Source: Portulaca oleracea
Taxonomy: Eukaryota; Streptophyta; Magnoliopsida; Caryophyllales; Portulacaceae
DNA length: 64,000 nucleotides
Direction: 5' to 3'
Assembly (NCBI GenBank): GCA_029582165.1
Contig: CM055886.1
Location: 26,784,669-26,848,668, forward strand
Position 1 is the stretch's first letter. Each line of letters begins with the position of its first letter. Shown here one piece after another: positions 54,477-64,000 of the stretch. The position numbers and the translations under genes were made by a program. The notes under the pieces are model-generated. The model made no database searches. It was not told where the DNA came from and saw nothing but the letters and a program-made list of their open reading frames with translations.

Positions 54477-55880
54477 GATTAAGCGACTCCACTGGGGACT
54501 TAAACTTAACAAGAGGGTAAAACTTGAAAGGATTAAATTTTAGTGTTTTTGGGGGGAATTAGTTTACTTCACAATTTTATTATTATTTTAGGCATATTGC
54601 ATCCAGGCTACTCTTGGGCCTTATGGCTGGGGAGCACAAAAGCGTTGGTAGGCTATAAAACTAGGGTTACCCTTCGAGAGCGGTCTGTCACTACTTGTGG
54701 GATGCACTTACATCGCCAAGCCTTTGACTCGCCCTCTCCCCGTGTTACACTCTAAGGGTTTCCCTGAAACCCTAAGAGCAACACCCCACACATCGCTGCC
54801 TACCTATGTAGGGGGATGCACCGGGGCGAGAACACGCGGTACGATCATATCCTATACCTAGAAAACCCTAATACCTAGAGTCATGGTTAGGTTAATCCCG
54901 CATCTGTATGCTATGTGTTTTATTTATTTATTTATTTTTTTTTTAGAATCAATGTATAGGTTGTAAAGTTTTTATCTTTGTAAAGTTCCATCAATGTACA
55001 AAATTGTAAAGTTTCGCTTTTGTATAGTTTGTAGAATTTTATTAGTTTGTAAAGAGCTGATGTATGTTGTAAAGTTCCATCATGTAAAGAACTCATTATA
55101 TAGTTTCTTTTTTTTTGTAAAGAGTCTTAGAGTCCGGTCTTAGCGAGTCTTTGAGTCCGAATCATCAACCTTTCATGAGTTGGAGTCGTTCTAGTCCGCG
55201 TAGGGACATTCGAGGTAAGTCGACCTATCGAAACCCGGCGGGTTTGCGTGCATCGAACCAGCCCATCCATGGCGATTTCGCAAAATGGGAGTCGGTCGTC
55301 GAAACCAGACGGGTTCTGGCCCATCTGGGCGCCCATTTCGAATATCGGTTCAAGCCATCGAGAGAAAGCGGGCAGACGGGTTCCTGACCCAGTCTGGTCT
55401 TCTCTTTTCTCTTCGGGCCTGATCGCTGCACTCCACGGACGGCCCAATGCCTCGTTGATGATCCTATTCGGCCCTTTATGATCTCCTTAAGTCCAATCCC
55501 TATTAAATGCATTACTTGAATCGAGCCCGGCGAAGCGATCGTAACTCGATCCAAGTGAGGGCCCAATAGACGATTAATGTTGTCAGTCCGCATGATTAGG
55601 TCTATATAGAGTTAAGACATGCACTCCCGCGAAGTGGGTGAGTCGCCTTTGTGTCAGCATATAAGCATCGTGTCTAAGTCCTAGGCCCATGTAGGTCCAC
55701 TAAGTCACACATACATTGGGTGGGTTGTTTAAAAGTTCTTTCGAGTACTAAACCAATTTCCATGCAGGCAAAATAGCATACCATCTTCGAGCCCGCATCC
55801 GCGACCCGCACACCGGCAGACTCATCCACAATCCAGAATACAGACCGCCAACCCAGTCCAGTACATCCAGCGAATCCATC

Positions 55881-57182
55881 ATGTCAGGATCTCCTAACAA
55901 CAACATTTCTGAGGAAAGTTCTGGGGACAAGTTACCTGATGGGCTTTATGAGAGAATACAGGAGGCCATCGCCTTTTACATATCAGACTTAGAGGATAGG
56001 ACCAATGAAAAGCTGGAGAAAAGGTTCAGTGAGAACCAACAAACTATGAATGGCATGCTGGAGGCCATTAGGCAGATTAACGAGAAACTTGGTGTTGAGG
56101 CTGAAGAAGAGGAAAACTACTATGACACCGAATCTGAGGCCGAAGCTGATGACAGGGATAGAAGGGCTCACCCCAAAACAAAAGCTGGAGGCCCACAGCC
56201 CAAATCATCTGGTGGGGTCAAGTCTAAACTCACACTAAAGGGGTCCAAAACTTCAGAAGACCCTTATGTCAAGAAACTTGAGGAGAAAGTGGATGTACTC
56301 ACTAGGAGAATGATGAAGGCTGATCCAACCTTCACCGACGCTTGCATGGATCTAGCTATTCCTAAACATCATGTGCTAAGGGTAAGAGACAAAGTTGAGG
56401 TGCCCGCCATAAAGTTCAAGCCCACTGAAAATCCCTCTCATCATCTGGAGGAATTCATGAGGCTGGCCCCTCTCCATAAGGTAGATGAAGGTCTCTATAC
56501 CACAGTCTTCCCTTCCACCCTAGAAGGTAAGGCCAAGGTATGGTACCAAAATCTACCCTCACAAGTTAAGACCGATGCAGACAAATTGTTCAAAGCCTTC
56601 ATCAGCCACTTTAGTCGTCTACAACAAAAGGAGGCCACCGCGGATGACTTGACTTCCATGAAACAAGGGGAGAACGAGCCATTCCTATCCTACTACGAGA
56701 GATGGCACACTATGCTATCTGAAATTGATGAAGCCATCCCCTTTAGGATGCAACTGAGCACTTTCAGGCAAAGCATTCACCCTCGCATCATGCGACATTT
56801 CGGCTTCCAGTCCATCAAAGACTTCGAAACCCTAAAAGACTTGTGCATTCAAGTTGAAGCTGCTAACAATGAGAGGGAAACGCAAAACTCTGGTTGGAAA
56901 GGATCTAGCTCCAACAGGAGGGCTACTAGCACGCCTAGCCTCCCTCAGAAAGCTGTTGAGACTAATTCTATCCAACGAAAGTCTTTCCCCCCGAAGTATG
57001 ACTCCTATCATCCGCTAGACATGTCTTACGCTAAGGCATTGGAAAGGCTTGTGAAAAAGGGGATTATCCAACTGCCCTTGCCAGCACCCGAGCCTGAAAT
57101 CAAGCCTCCAAGATGGGATGAAAATAAATACTGCAGTTTCCATCGCAGTCGAGGTCACGACACCGAGGTTTCTGGACCTTAA
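55881..57182 (+). pseudogene. Element D gag
   Basis: 433 codons. Residues 20-80 form a charged helix region, followed by an acidic EAEEEENYYD patch and a Lys/Gly-rich linker. The gag core spans about residues 170-310 (HHLEEFMRLAPLHKV, GKAKVWYQNLPSQV, LSYYERWHTML). It ends in the Tat-type finger CSFHRSRGHDTE (418-429), where the frame breaks one residue before the expected Cys. The Met start is the first in the frame and lies 1.4 kb after the LTR, normal for the group. Confidence 0.88.
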
Positions 57183-57520
57183 AAAACAAGATCAAAGGAC
57201 TGGTTCGAAACGGTGTTATCCCTCCACCGAACTCATCGCAAAGGCCCAATAACAAGGATAACCCAATGCCTAATCACAGCAATGCCATCTTTCTGGAAAA
57301 AGATCACTTTGATCCATCCACCTTCATCACTAAAGTGGGCCAACCAGTCCCAGTCATTCCTTCATTTACAAAGGACTTCACTATTAATGGCATTTGGCAT
57401 AGTGATTATGAGAAAGATTTCACTAACCATGAAAATGAAGGGCATCCACTGTACGACTCTTCCGATAAGGAAGAAGATGAGGAAAAGACAACAACTCCTC
57501 ATGCCAGATCACTGCTATAA
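57183..57520 (+). pseudogene. Element D gag continuation after frameshift
   Basis: In another frame the sequence continues FWTLKNKIKGLVRNGVIPPP and on to GHPLYDSSDKEEDEE, the normal sequel to the zinc finger, then stops at 57520. No protease motif follows. Confidence 0.75.
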
Positions 57521-57639
57521 TAGGAGTGCTACTACAGTGACTCCTAGTCCCGAGGCGGCGGAAACCCCAACACCTCCACCGGAAAATCCTTTCCTCACGC
57601 AGTTGAAGAAGTTTTATGCATAGAAAATTAGGGCGATTT

Positions 57640-57760
57640 AACCAAGCAACTAGAGTATCCACTCCTAGCCACTTGGTCATAACTCAAACCGGTTCAAGCC
57701 TCGTCCTAGTTAGGCCAAGCAACTAGAATGCCTCTCTAGCCACTGGCTTTAACCGACGAG
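57640..57760. repeat. Two-copy tandem repeat in element D
   Basis: 'aagcaactaga.t..c.c.cctagccact.g' occurs twice, about 75 bp apart, just after the gag remnant. Confidence 0.6.
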
Positions 57761-60185
57761 TTTAATGTGGAATATGGGTGAAGAAAAGAGCGGCACGTTT
57801 AAGAGTGTTGAGAAACCCGGTGGTTCCACCGCCTTACTGCCACCGCCATATGGGTTCCGACCTATCGCACCACCGACATTGCTCCACCGACTTGCACCAC
57901 CGACGAAGACTCTCGCCGCCGTCGATGCTCTCTCGGTCGAACCAGACGGGTTCCTGGGTCCCTGGCCACACCACTCCAGGCCTAGGAACCCAGACGGGTT
58001 TCTGGCCCTCTGTGCTCACCATTTTGGCCCATTTGCTGTAAGCCCAAAGCTCCCTTTGGGCCCTCAATTCAGTCGGTTTTCCTTCGGCCCGAGTGTGGTC
58101 GCGATGCGGGCCCGCGAGCTAACTATGTGTATTCGCTAGCCCTGAAATTGTAGCTCGAATTTACTTATAATACTTAATTTTCTTTTCGTTTGGGGAAGTG
58201 GGAATGATCCCACCATGTAGGTTGCATTTTGCATTGCATAAGTCCCGTGTCTCTCATCATATAGGTCGCATACTGCATTGCATGAGCATCATATCCGTTT
58301 TAGTCATAGGTTAAAAAAAAATAAAAAAGAAGAGTCCATACCTTTTTTTTAAAAAAAAAAATCGACCTTTTTCCCGGCTTGACTTGCTTCACCTAGAAAG
58401 ATCTGGATGAAATCTCAAAAGTTTTCAAAACCTTTTTCTTCAAGCCTTCTGATTTTGAGATAAGTTATAGAAGACGTATCTGGCTGCTTTGACTATCTTG
58501 GAAGGTATAAATGTGCGTGCCGCAAATCTTTGGGCTAAGCACAGTTGATTGAGCCTATCCCGTGAGTCCACATTGCCTAAATTTGAATTGATCATTTTCA
58601 TCAATTCCATGATTCCCTGAGCGACTCACCCATTAGTTGCATCTCTAGAACTTGTTTTGCATCTTGCTTGAGACTACATGTTTGCATTGCACGCTGTGAC
58701 AAAGTGATTGAGGCATTCGATTTTATTTGTTAAAGCTACATAGCCAAATAGCCTTCCCTGCATCGTATTTACCGTTCTTTTGCCCCGCCTAGCCTTTGTT
58801 CATCCTTTTTTTTCATGATTAAACCCTGACAGTACAAGCCTTAGTCTATCCAATACCCTTTGAGCCTTGCTTGGTTGAAAGAGAGTCTGTCGTATTGTGG
58901 GTTGGAAGAGAGTCTGTCATTTTTGGAAGGAACAACTGCTTTTGTGTAAGCGAAATATGAAGCTTGGGAGAATCTGAAAAGTCCCATACCTTGAGCGAAA
59001 TTGGTTATACTGTTCAAAGTCGAGGTTGTAATAGAAATTTCTTCTCCCTGATCACCCAAAAAAATATTAAAAAAAATCAAAAAAAAAAATCAAAAAAAAA
59101 ATCAAAAAAAATCAAAAAAATCAAAAAATTTTTCAAAAAATAAAAGGGCAATTAGGGAGACTCAACTTAAAGTCCAGAAAACTTTGACTCGGTTGTATTC
59201 GATTGAGATGTTTTAGGGTGGAAGATGAAACGCTTTGCATACGTTAAGTGAGAAGGAGAGTTCAGAGGATTTCATTGAAAATCAATCCAAGCATGGCTTT
59301 TAACTCCTCATTCCCAAATTTTACCGCTCCTTACCCTAGCCTAAGCCCCGTTACAACCCGAAAAAGTACTTTTGATTGTCACCTGTGCATTGCATACGAG
59401 TAGTGGAGAGCGAAGTTCTTACCAAGCCTATGGTAGTTTGCTTCTTTTGGTTTGAGTATGAGAAAAACTCACATACATATTCAAAATTGAGTGTTTGAGT
59501 GTTCATTCTTTCCTATGTGAGATTTTCTCTTTCGGCTAGCTTACGTCCATAACCAACCGCGCATATTTGCATTATTCTTCGAACTGTTGGCGGGCTTATG
59601 CCTCTGAATTACTTGTTCTCTCCCTAAAGATTCGAAAACTTCTTCCTATCTCTTTCGAACTGAGTTTTGATCTTGTCCAGATTAATCTTTGTGTTTGCTT
59701 GTTAGCCTTGGCTTCGTGTTAATAAGAAAATTTCTTTGCCCCAGTTTGTTTCAGTAGTATATAGAAAGTCATAGTGGCATCGCATAACATCATCTTTGCA
59801 TAAATATTGCATCAGTCTGCATTAGTACATAAGTGCATCTAGTATATCATTACATAGCATGGTCCTAAGTGCATGGTAAAAGAGTCGTGCATATCATAGT
59901 GTCAGAATTCTGCAGGCACATCATCTTCAGCAGTCATCACGTGCCACCGCCGTTGCTAGCACTATCAGTTCCATGAGCTCCATTGTCGCCCGAACCGAAG
60001 TAAGTGTCCCACTGGTAGTAAGAGGAGTTTACCACCTCTGTATCGCTACCTGAGCCAGATAGGTGCAGCACTTCGGCACCGCCTGCATTTTCGAGTGACG
60101 CCGGCTTAGAAAAAAATTCAATCGAGTTTCCACTAAGCCGGGAGCTGTTTGAATCCAAAAGAGGAAGCAAGTCACCGCGACAACC
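57760..60185. other. Non-coding interior of element D
   Basis: Pol should lie here but no protease, RT or integrase motif is seen in any frame. It contains two palindrome units (57938, 57985), an A-rich 'atcaaaaaaa' tract at 59063-59140, and 'catcatt/gcattgcat' words. Confidence 0.6.
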
Positions 60186-60560
60186 ATCAATTGACTCCCA
60201 GTTTAGCAAGAGTTAAATCAAACTGCCACTAAACTGGGGGCTATGCAGCCCAAGCGAGGGGACAAATCAGCTGGAGCAGTCCGCCTAGGTCCACAAAGTC
60301 CACCACAGCAAAATTCAAAAAAGAAAGCAAGTCACTGCGGCAACTATCAATTGACTTCCAGTTTAGCAAGAGTTAAATCAAACTGCCACTAAACTGGGGG
60401 CTCTGCAGCCCAAGCAAGGGGACAAGACGGCCGGCCTAGGTCCACAAAATTCACGATAGAAGGATTCAAAAGGAGCATGTCGTTATAGCAACGATTGATG
60501 AATCCCAGGTTTAGCAAGAGTTAGATTAAACTCCCACTAAACTGGGGGCTATGCGGCATC
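60186..60560. repeat. Three-copy tandem repeat, about 155 bp
   Basis: The unit core 'cagtttagcaagagttaaatcaaac' and 'ccactaaactgggggct' occurs at about 60199, 60357 and 60511. Within each unit the 'cagttta' and 'taaactg' parts are inverted, so each can form a hairpin. Confidence 0.8.
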
Positions 60561-60727
60561 AGCAACGAGTCAAATCAGCCTAAGCGCCAGGGCACAAAAA
60601 GACGGGTTTGGGTCTTCTTCTATTCCATTTGGGCCAGGCTTTTCTGACCCATGCAAAATAAAAGAAGAGCCCGACGCCTGGGCCAGACAGATTTGAGCCT
60701 TTTGGGCTTTGCTTCCATCTCATCCGC

Positions 60728-61290
60728 CACAAAAAGTTTGCTAGAACCCAGACGGGTTTACCTCCATTTCCAGTAGGCTTCCTTCCATCTCCCTCAGCCC
60801 ACAAAAGACGAAAAAGGGAAGCCCGTTCCTTCCACGCACAAAGATTACCTAGCCCATCTCACAAGCGACCCAGACGGGTTCTACGTCTTTCAGTGGGCCT
60901 CCATCCTTCGGCCCACGTGCAAACACAAAAAAGAGAAGCTGAAAGAACCCAGACGGGTTCTTATTCTTGTCCAGTGGGCCTTCTTCCATCTATTCGGCCC
61001 GACAAGGAACCCAGACGGGTTCCTGCTCATTTTCAAGGCCCTTTTTCCATCTTTTTCGGCCCATACACGAAGATTGCTTGGCCTACTTCATGATCAACCC
61101 AGATGGGTTCTACACTTTTCAGTGGGCCTCCGTCTTCTCGGCCCACGTGCAAACACAAAAAAGAGAGCCATGACCAAGAGAACCCAGACGGGTTCCTGGC
61201 CCCATTTTTGTCGGCCCAGCTCGACCGAGCCCAGTTCCAGCCGAACCCAGACGGGTTCTACTCGGCCCACGTACCGGATTTTCTACTTCG
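60728..61290. repeat. Array of palindrome plus TGGGCC/GGCCCA units in element D
   Basis: Seven palindromes (near 60744, 60868, 60943, 61007, 61096, 61179, 61240), mostly GAACCC-AGAC-GGGTTC, each followed by 'agtgggcct..atc.ttcggccca'. The step is 60-125 bp. TGGGCC is the plant site II promoter word, known as a TCP-binding context; its role here is unknown. Confidence 0.8.
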
Positions 61291-61564
61291 GCCCAATTCT
61301 TAGCTAAATCAACAAGTGGGAATCAAACATTTCTACTTGCAAATTTAAGCTAAAGCCAAAAGCAAAAAGGAGCCGAACTCGGACGATTTCTTCGGCCCAA
61401 AACAGTGAGGAACAAGTTTCCTTGGGCAAGACAGCCCAAAACGCTGCGAACCCCAAACGAGTTGTTCGCCAAAACACACCCAAATCTCGCAAGCCCAAAC
61501 GATTTTCTGGGCCAAAATGGGAGATCAAGGTGGTTTCTGAGCCCAGCACGTTCCCGCACATCAT

Positions 61565-62280
61565 CGAAGGCTATCATTGGGCCGCAATGCAATGAGGGCC
61601 GTCACCGGGCCTAACAATACGTGACACCGAAGGCTATCGTTGGGCCGCAATGCAGCGAGGGCCGTCGTCGGGCCTAACAATACGATGAACACCATATCTA
61701 CATCGACGCAGGACCCAGCTTCCAAGCGTCAACAAAGGCTATCATTGGGCCGCAATGCAATGAGGGCCGTCACCGGGCCTAACAATACGTGACGACAACA
61801 AAGGCTATCATTGGGCCGCAATGCAATGAGGGCCGTCACCGGGCCTAACAATACGTGACATCGAAGGCTATCATTGGGCCGCAATGCAATGAGGGCCGTC
61901 ACCGGGCCTAACAATACGTGACATCGAAGGCTATCATTGGGCCGCAATGCAATGAGGGCCGTCACCGGGCCTAACAATACGTGACAACATCAAAGGCTAT
62001 CGTTGGGCCGCAATGCAACGAGGGCCGTCGTCGGGCCTAACAATGCGACGAACATTACATCTACATCGGCGCAGGACCCAGCTTCCAAGCGTCAACAGCG
62101 GCCATTGTCGGGCCTTAACAATGCGACAAGGGCCATCATCGGGCCTTCACAATGCGATGAAAATCATATCTACATCGGCCATTGTCGGGCCTTCACAATG
62201 CGACAAGGGCCGTCATCGGGCCTTCACAATGCGATGAATGACATCTCGACATCGACGCAGGACCCAGCTTCCAAGCGTCA
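61565..62280. repeat. Minisatellite of about 62 bp in element D
   Basis: Seven units of 'aggctatcattgggccgcaatgc' plus 'gagggccgtcaccgggcctaac', at 61567, 61629, 61735, 61801, 61865, 61927 and 61992. Derived half-length units follow at 62096-62235. A 40-bp insert with 'cgcaggacccagcttccaag' recurs three times (61707, 62070, 62254), so there is a higher-order pattern. Confidence 0.85.
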
Positions 62281-62374
62281 ACCAGCTTCAGAACAGGCTT
62301 CTAATTCATATCCAAGATCATCAAGACTACTTTGATCATCGTTTTACTCAAACTCGATCAAAGTGGGGACTATC

Positions 62375-63755
62375 TGTAGACGCTGAATTTTGTATCGATT
62401 TTATTTTCTTTTTTAGTGTTAGTTTTAGAAAATAGGCTAACCGATAAATAGCATGCAAGCCCCTCATCCACCTAAACCCAAAAGAAACACAAAGACCAAA
62501 TGCCAGAGACAACCCGTCTGGGTTCAGTGGGCCGGAGCTCAGCTCCGCCCACAGGAACCCGTCTGGGTTCAGTGGGCCGGAGCTCAGCTCCGCCCACAGG
62601 AACCCGTCTGGGTTCAGTGGGCCGGAGCTCAGCTCCGCCCACAGGAACCCGTCTGGGTTCCTGGGCCCGAATCCCATCTTCCCTCAGTGAACCCGTCTGG
62701 GTTCCTCCTAGCTTCCACGCGCGCTGGCAGTTTTCAACCAAAACCCCTAAACCTAAACCTAATTCCCCCCTATAAATACCCCCCATCCATCACCTAAAAA
62801 GACACACCGAAATATACCGGGAGTATTGACACTGGTATATTTCTCTTCTCTTCTCCCCCTCAAATTGCGTGTTTACTTTATCACTATCGTAGTCTTCGTT
62901 CTTGTACATAATGTAATTTATGTGTTTTCCTATTTATTTGTAATTGCATGACATTAATAATATTATTGTGAAGTTATTCAAATTCCCCCCTCTCTTCTCT
63001 TTTTCTCTTTCTTTACTTTAATTTAATCTTAGTAGAGTCCGTTCAGTTGAACGGGCGGGTTTGATGATTTTATCACAATCAGTAACCTTACCCGAATCCA
63101 CCTTTGGGTTCGTAGGTCGAGTCAATCTTTTTATGGTTTGTTGTTTTAACCTAAATTCAATGGCGACTCACTTTTCTTTTCGAAAACCTTTTTGAAAACC
63201 TCTTTGTTTTCCTTTTTCGTCGTCCCATTGAAAGACAGAACCTGCACGGGTGTCGTCTTTTAGTTCCCACCGTTTACGAACTCACCGGTTTTCCTTCTTT
63301 TTTTCTTTTTGGTCTTCTTGAGAGCAACCCGCCGGTTCTCTCTTGGTTTTCTTTTTTAAAACCGGCTTTCCCCTTTTTGCGTCCAGCTCGGTTTTGAAGA
63401 ACCCAGACGGGTTCCTCTAGCCGAACCGGACTCCCGATTCGCTCTCCGGAGCGTTAATCGGGTTCGGGCCCCGTTTGTTTTTCCGTCCTATTTTCGGGAA
63501 CCCAGACGGGTTCCTTCCTTCCTTTTTTTTCTTTTTCTTTTCTTTTTCGTCTTCTTTCTTTCTTTTCCTTTTTCTTTTTAAAATCAGGTTTTCGGGTTAA
63601 ATTTATCATTTAATAAAAAGTATCCTAAAAGTCGAGCCTTTGATTAAGGATAAGCAATCCCACGTCGGCTCCCAATTCAAAGAAAGAGGGAAAAATCCAC
63701 TCTTTCGAGTAGCGCCACGGAAACATTCCCCGCCGGGATTTTTTCGGGGTCTACA
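62375..63755 (+). repeat. Element D 3' LTR
   Basis: 1,381 bp, the partner of 53066-54476. Preceded by 'aaagtggggactatc', a likely polypurine tract. TATAAATA at 62771-62778. A segment at 63070-63360 carries many small deletions relative to the 5' LTR; both sides of it are nearly identical to the 5' copy. Confidence 0.88.
62505..62705. promoter_or_regulatory. U3 palindrome array of element D 3' LTR
   Basis: Five units of AACCC-GTCT-GGGTT, three of them in a perfect 45-bp tandem repeat ('cagtgggccggagctcagct' plus 'ccgcccacagg' plus the palindrome). 'gagctcagctc' inside the unit is itself nearly palindromic. More homogeneous than the 5' array. Confidence 0.85.
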
Positions 63756-63760
63756 GGTGG

Positions 63761-64000
63761 TAGTCATTCCTAGTTGTGGTAAACTGCCAAAATTCATTGG
63801 CGTTCCATTCGGCTAAAGGGGGCACATCTCGTGTGGCGACACCTTGGACAACTGGTAAACGAAAGATCTCGGCAAATTAGGCGAGAGTCAATCGATGTTC
63901 CTCTTCATCTATACTAAAAGAAATCCTACCCTCGTGTGTTCTAAGATTTACATCAAAGGTGCTAAGCACCTCTAGGGTAAGGTTCCGATAGGTGGGCTCT
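63761..64000 (-). pseudogene. Element B accessory ORF, resumed
   Basis: On the minus strand this reads AEIFRLPVVQGVATRDVPPL, then WNANEFWQFTTTRNDY, and joins the sequence before 53065 without loss once element D and one GGTGG are removed. It continues past the window edge. Confidence 0.7.

Larger units (their letters stand above)
53066..63755 (+). mobile_element. Element D: Tat/Ogre-like non-autonomous gypsy, TSD GGTGG
   Basis: 10.69 kb, starting TGTAGACG and ending GTCTACA, with perfect GGTGG on both sides (53061-53065, 63756-63760). Removing it restores the ORF of element B. LTRs are 53066-54476 and 62375-63755. It has a single gag ORF at 55881, a frameshift, then no protease, RT or integrase. 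The interior is filled with tandem repeats and palindromes. It fits the class of terminal-repeat retrotransposons that keep only gag. Confidence 0.9.

Noticed and set aside
55127..55593. Overlapping 106- and 122-codon minus frames in the leader of element D
   Set aside because: Antisense to the gag leader and made of palindrome translations; no conserved motif.
62348..62797. Open frames with repeated NPDGFLWAEL or EPRRVPVGGA peptides
   Set aside because: They arise from translating the 45-bp tandem palindrome repeat in several frames on both strands; no start context or conserved protein supports them.

Overview
This is plant nuclear DNA. The evidence is a spliced gene with GT..AG introns, a plant-type tRNA-Ser cluster, Ty1/copia and Ty3/gypsy LTR retrotransposons with plant tRNA primer sites, Mutator-, Harbinger- and Stowaway-like small transposons, and a LINE. 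The sequence looks like a flowering plant; I cannot name the species.

1-11.8 kb: a tRNA-Ser(AGA) cluster. Five minus-strand copies at 0.8, 5.2, 5.7, 7.3 and 9.3 kb run from intact to broken. They are mixed with segmental duplications, fragments of an alpha/beta-hydrolase gene, two Mutator-like elements with 9-bp target duplications, and a captured fragment of what looks like a PHD-finger regulator gene.

11.8-21.6 kb: the only recognisable cellular gene, a four-exon alpha/beta-hydrolase on the plus strand. Its reading frame is open, but exon 1 is split by a 6.06-kb copia retrotransposon flanked by a TATAA duplication. Small transposons sit in introns 2 and 3.

21.6-35.2 kb: intergenic AT-rich DNA with a copia fragment, several MITEs, a 560-bp foldback element and one LTR near 25-26.4 kb.

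35.2-64 kb: a nested stack. A LINE remnant carries a solo copia LTR (TSD AAATC) and a gypsy element A (Athila-like, minus). A's 5' LTR is split by gypsy element C (plus), C's gag is split by gypsy element B (Athila-like, minus), and B's internal ORF is split by element D (Tat/Ogre-like, plus, TSD GGTGG). B, C and A must resume beyond the right edge. A and D have gag but no polymerase or integrase, so they depend on other elements.

The main unexplained signal is shared by the copia element, A, B, C, D and the 25-kb LTR. Each has a cluster of 14-20 bp GC-rich interrupted palindromes in its LTR, upstream of the TATA box in sense orientation. In three families with LTRs of similar layout the words follow one formula, GGT-NNNN-CC-N'N'N'N'-ACC: the inner tetramer differs between families and its partner changes to keep dyad symmetry. 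The copia LTR and the LTR of B share one identical 17-bp word. D carries about 30 copies of another palindrome through its LTRs and internal region.
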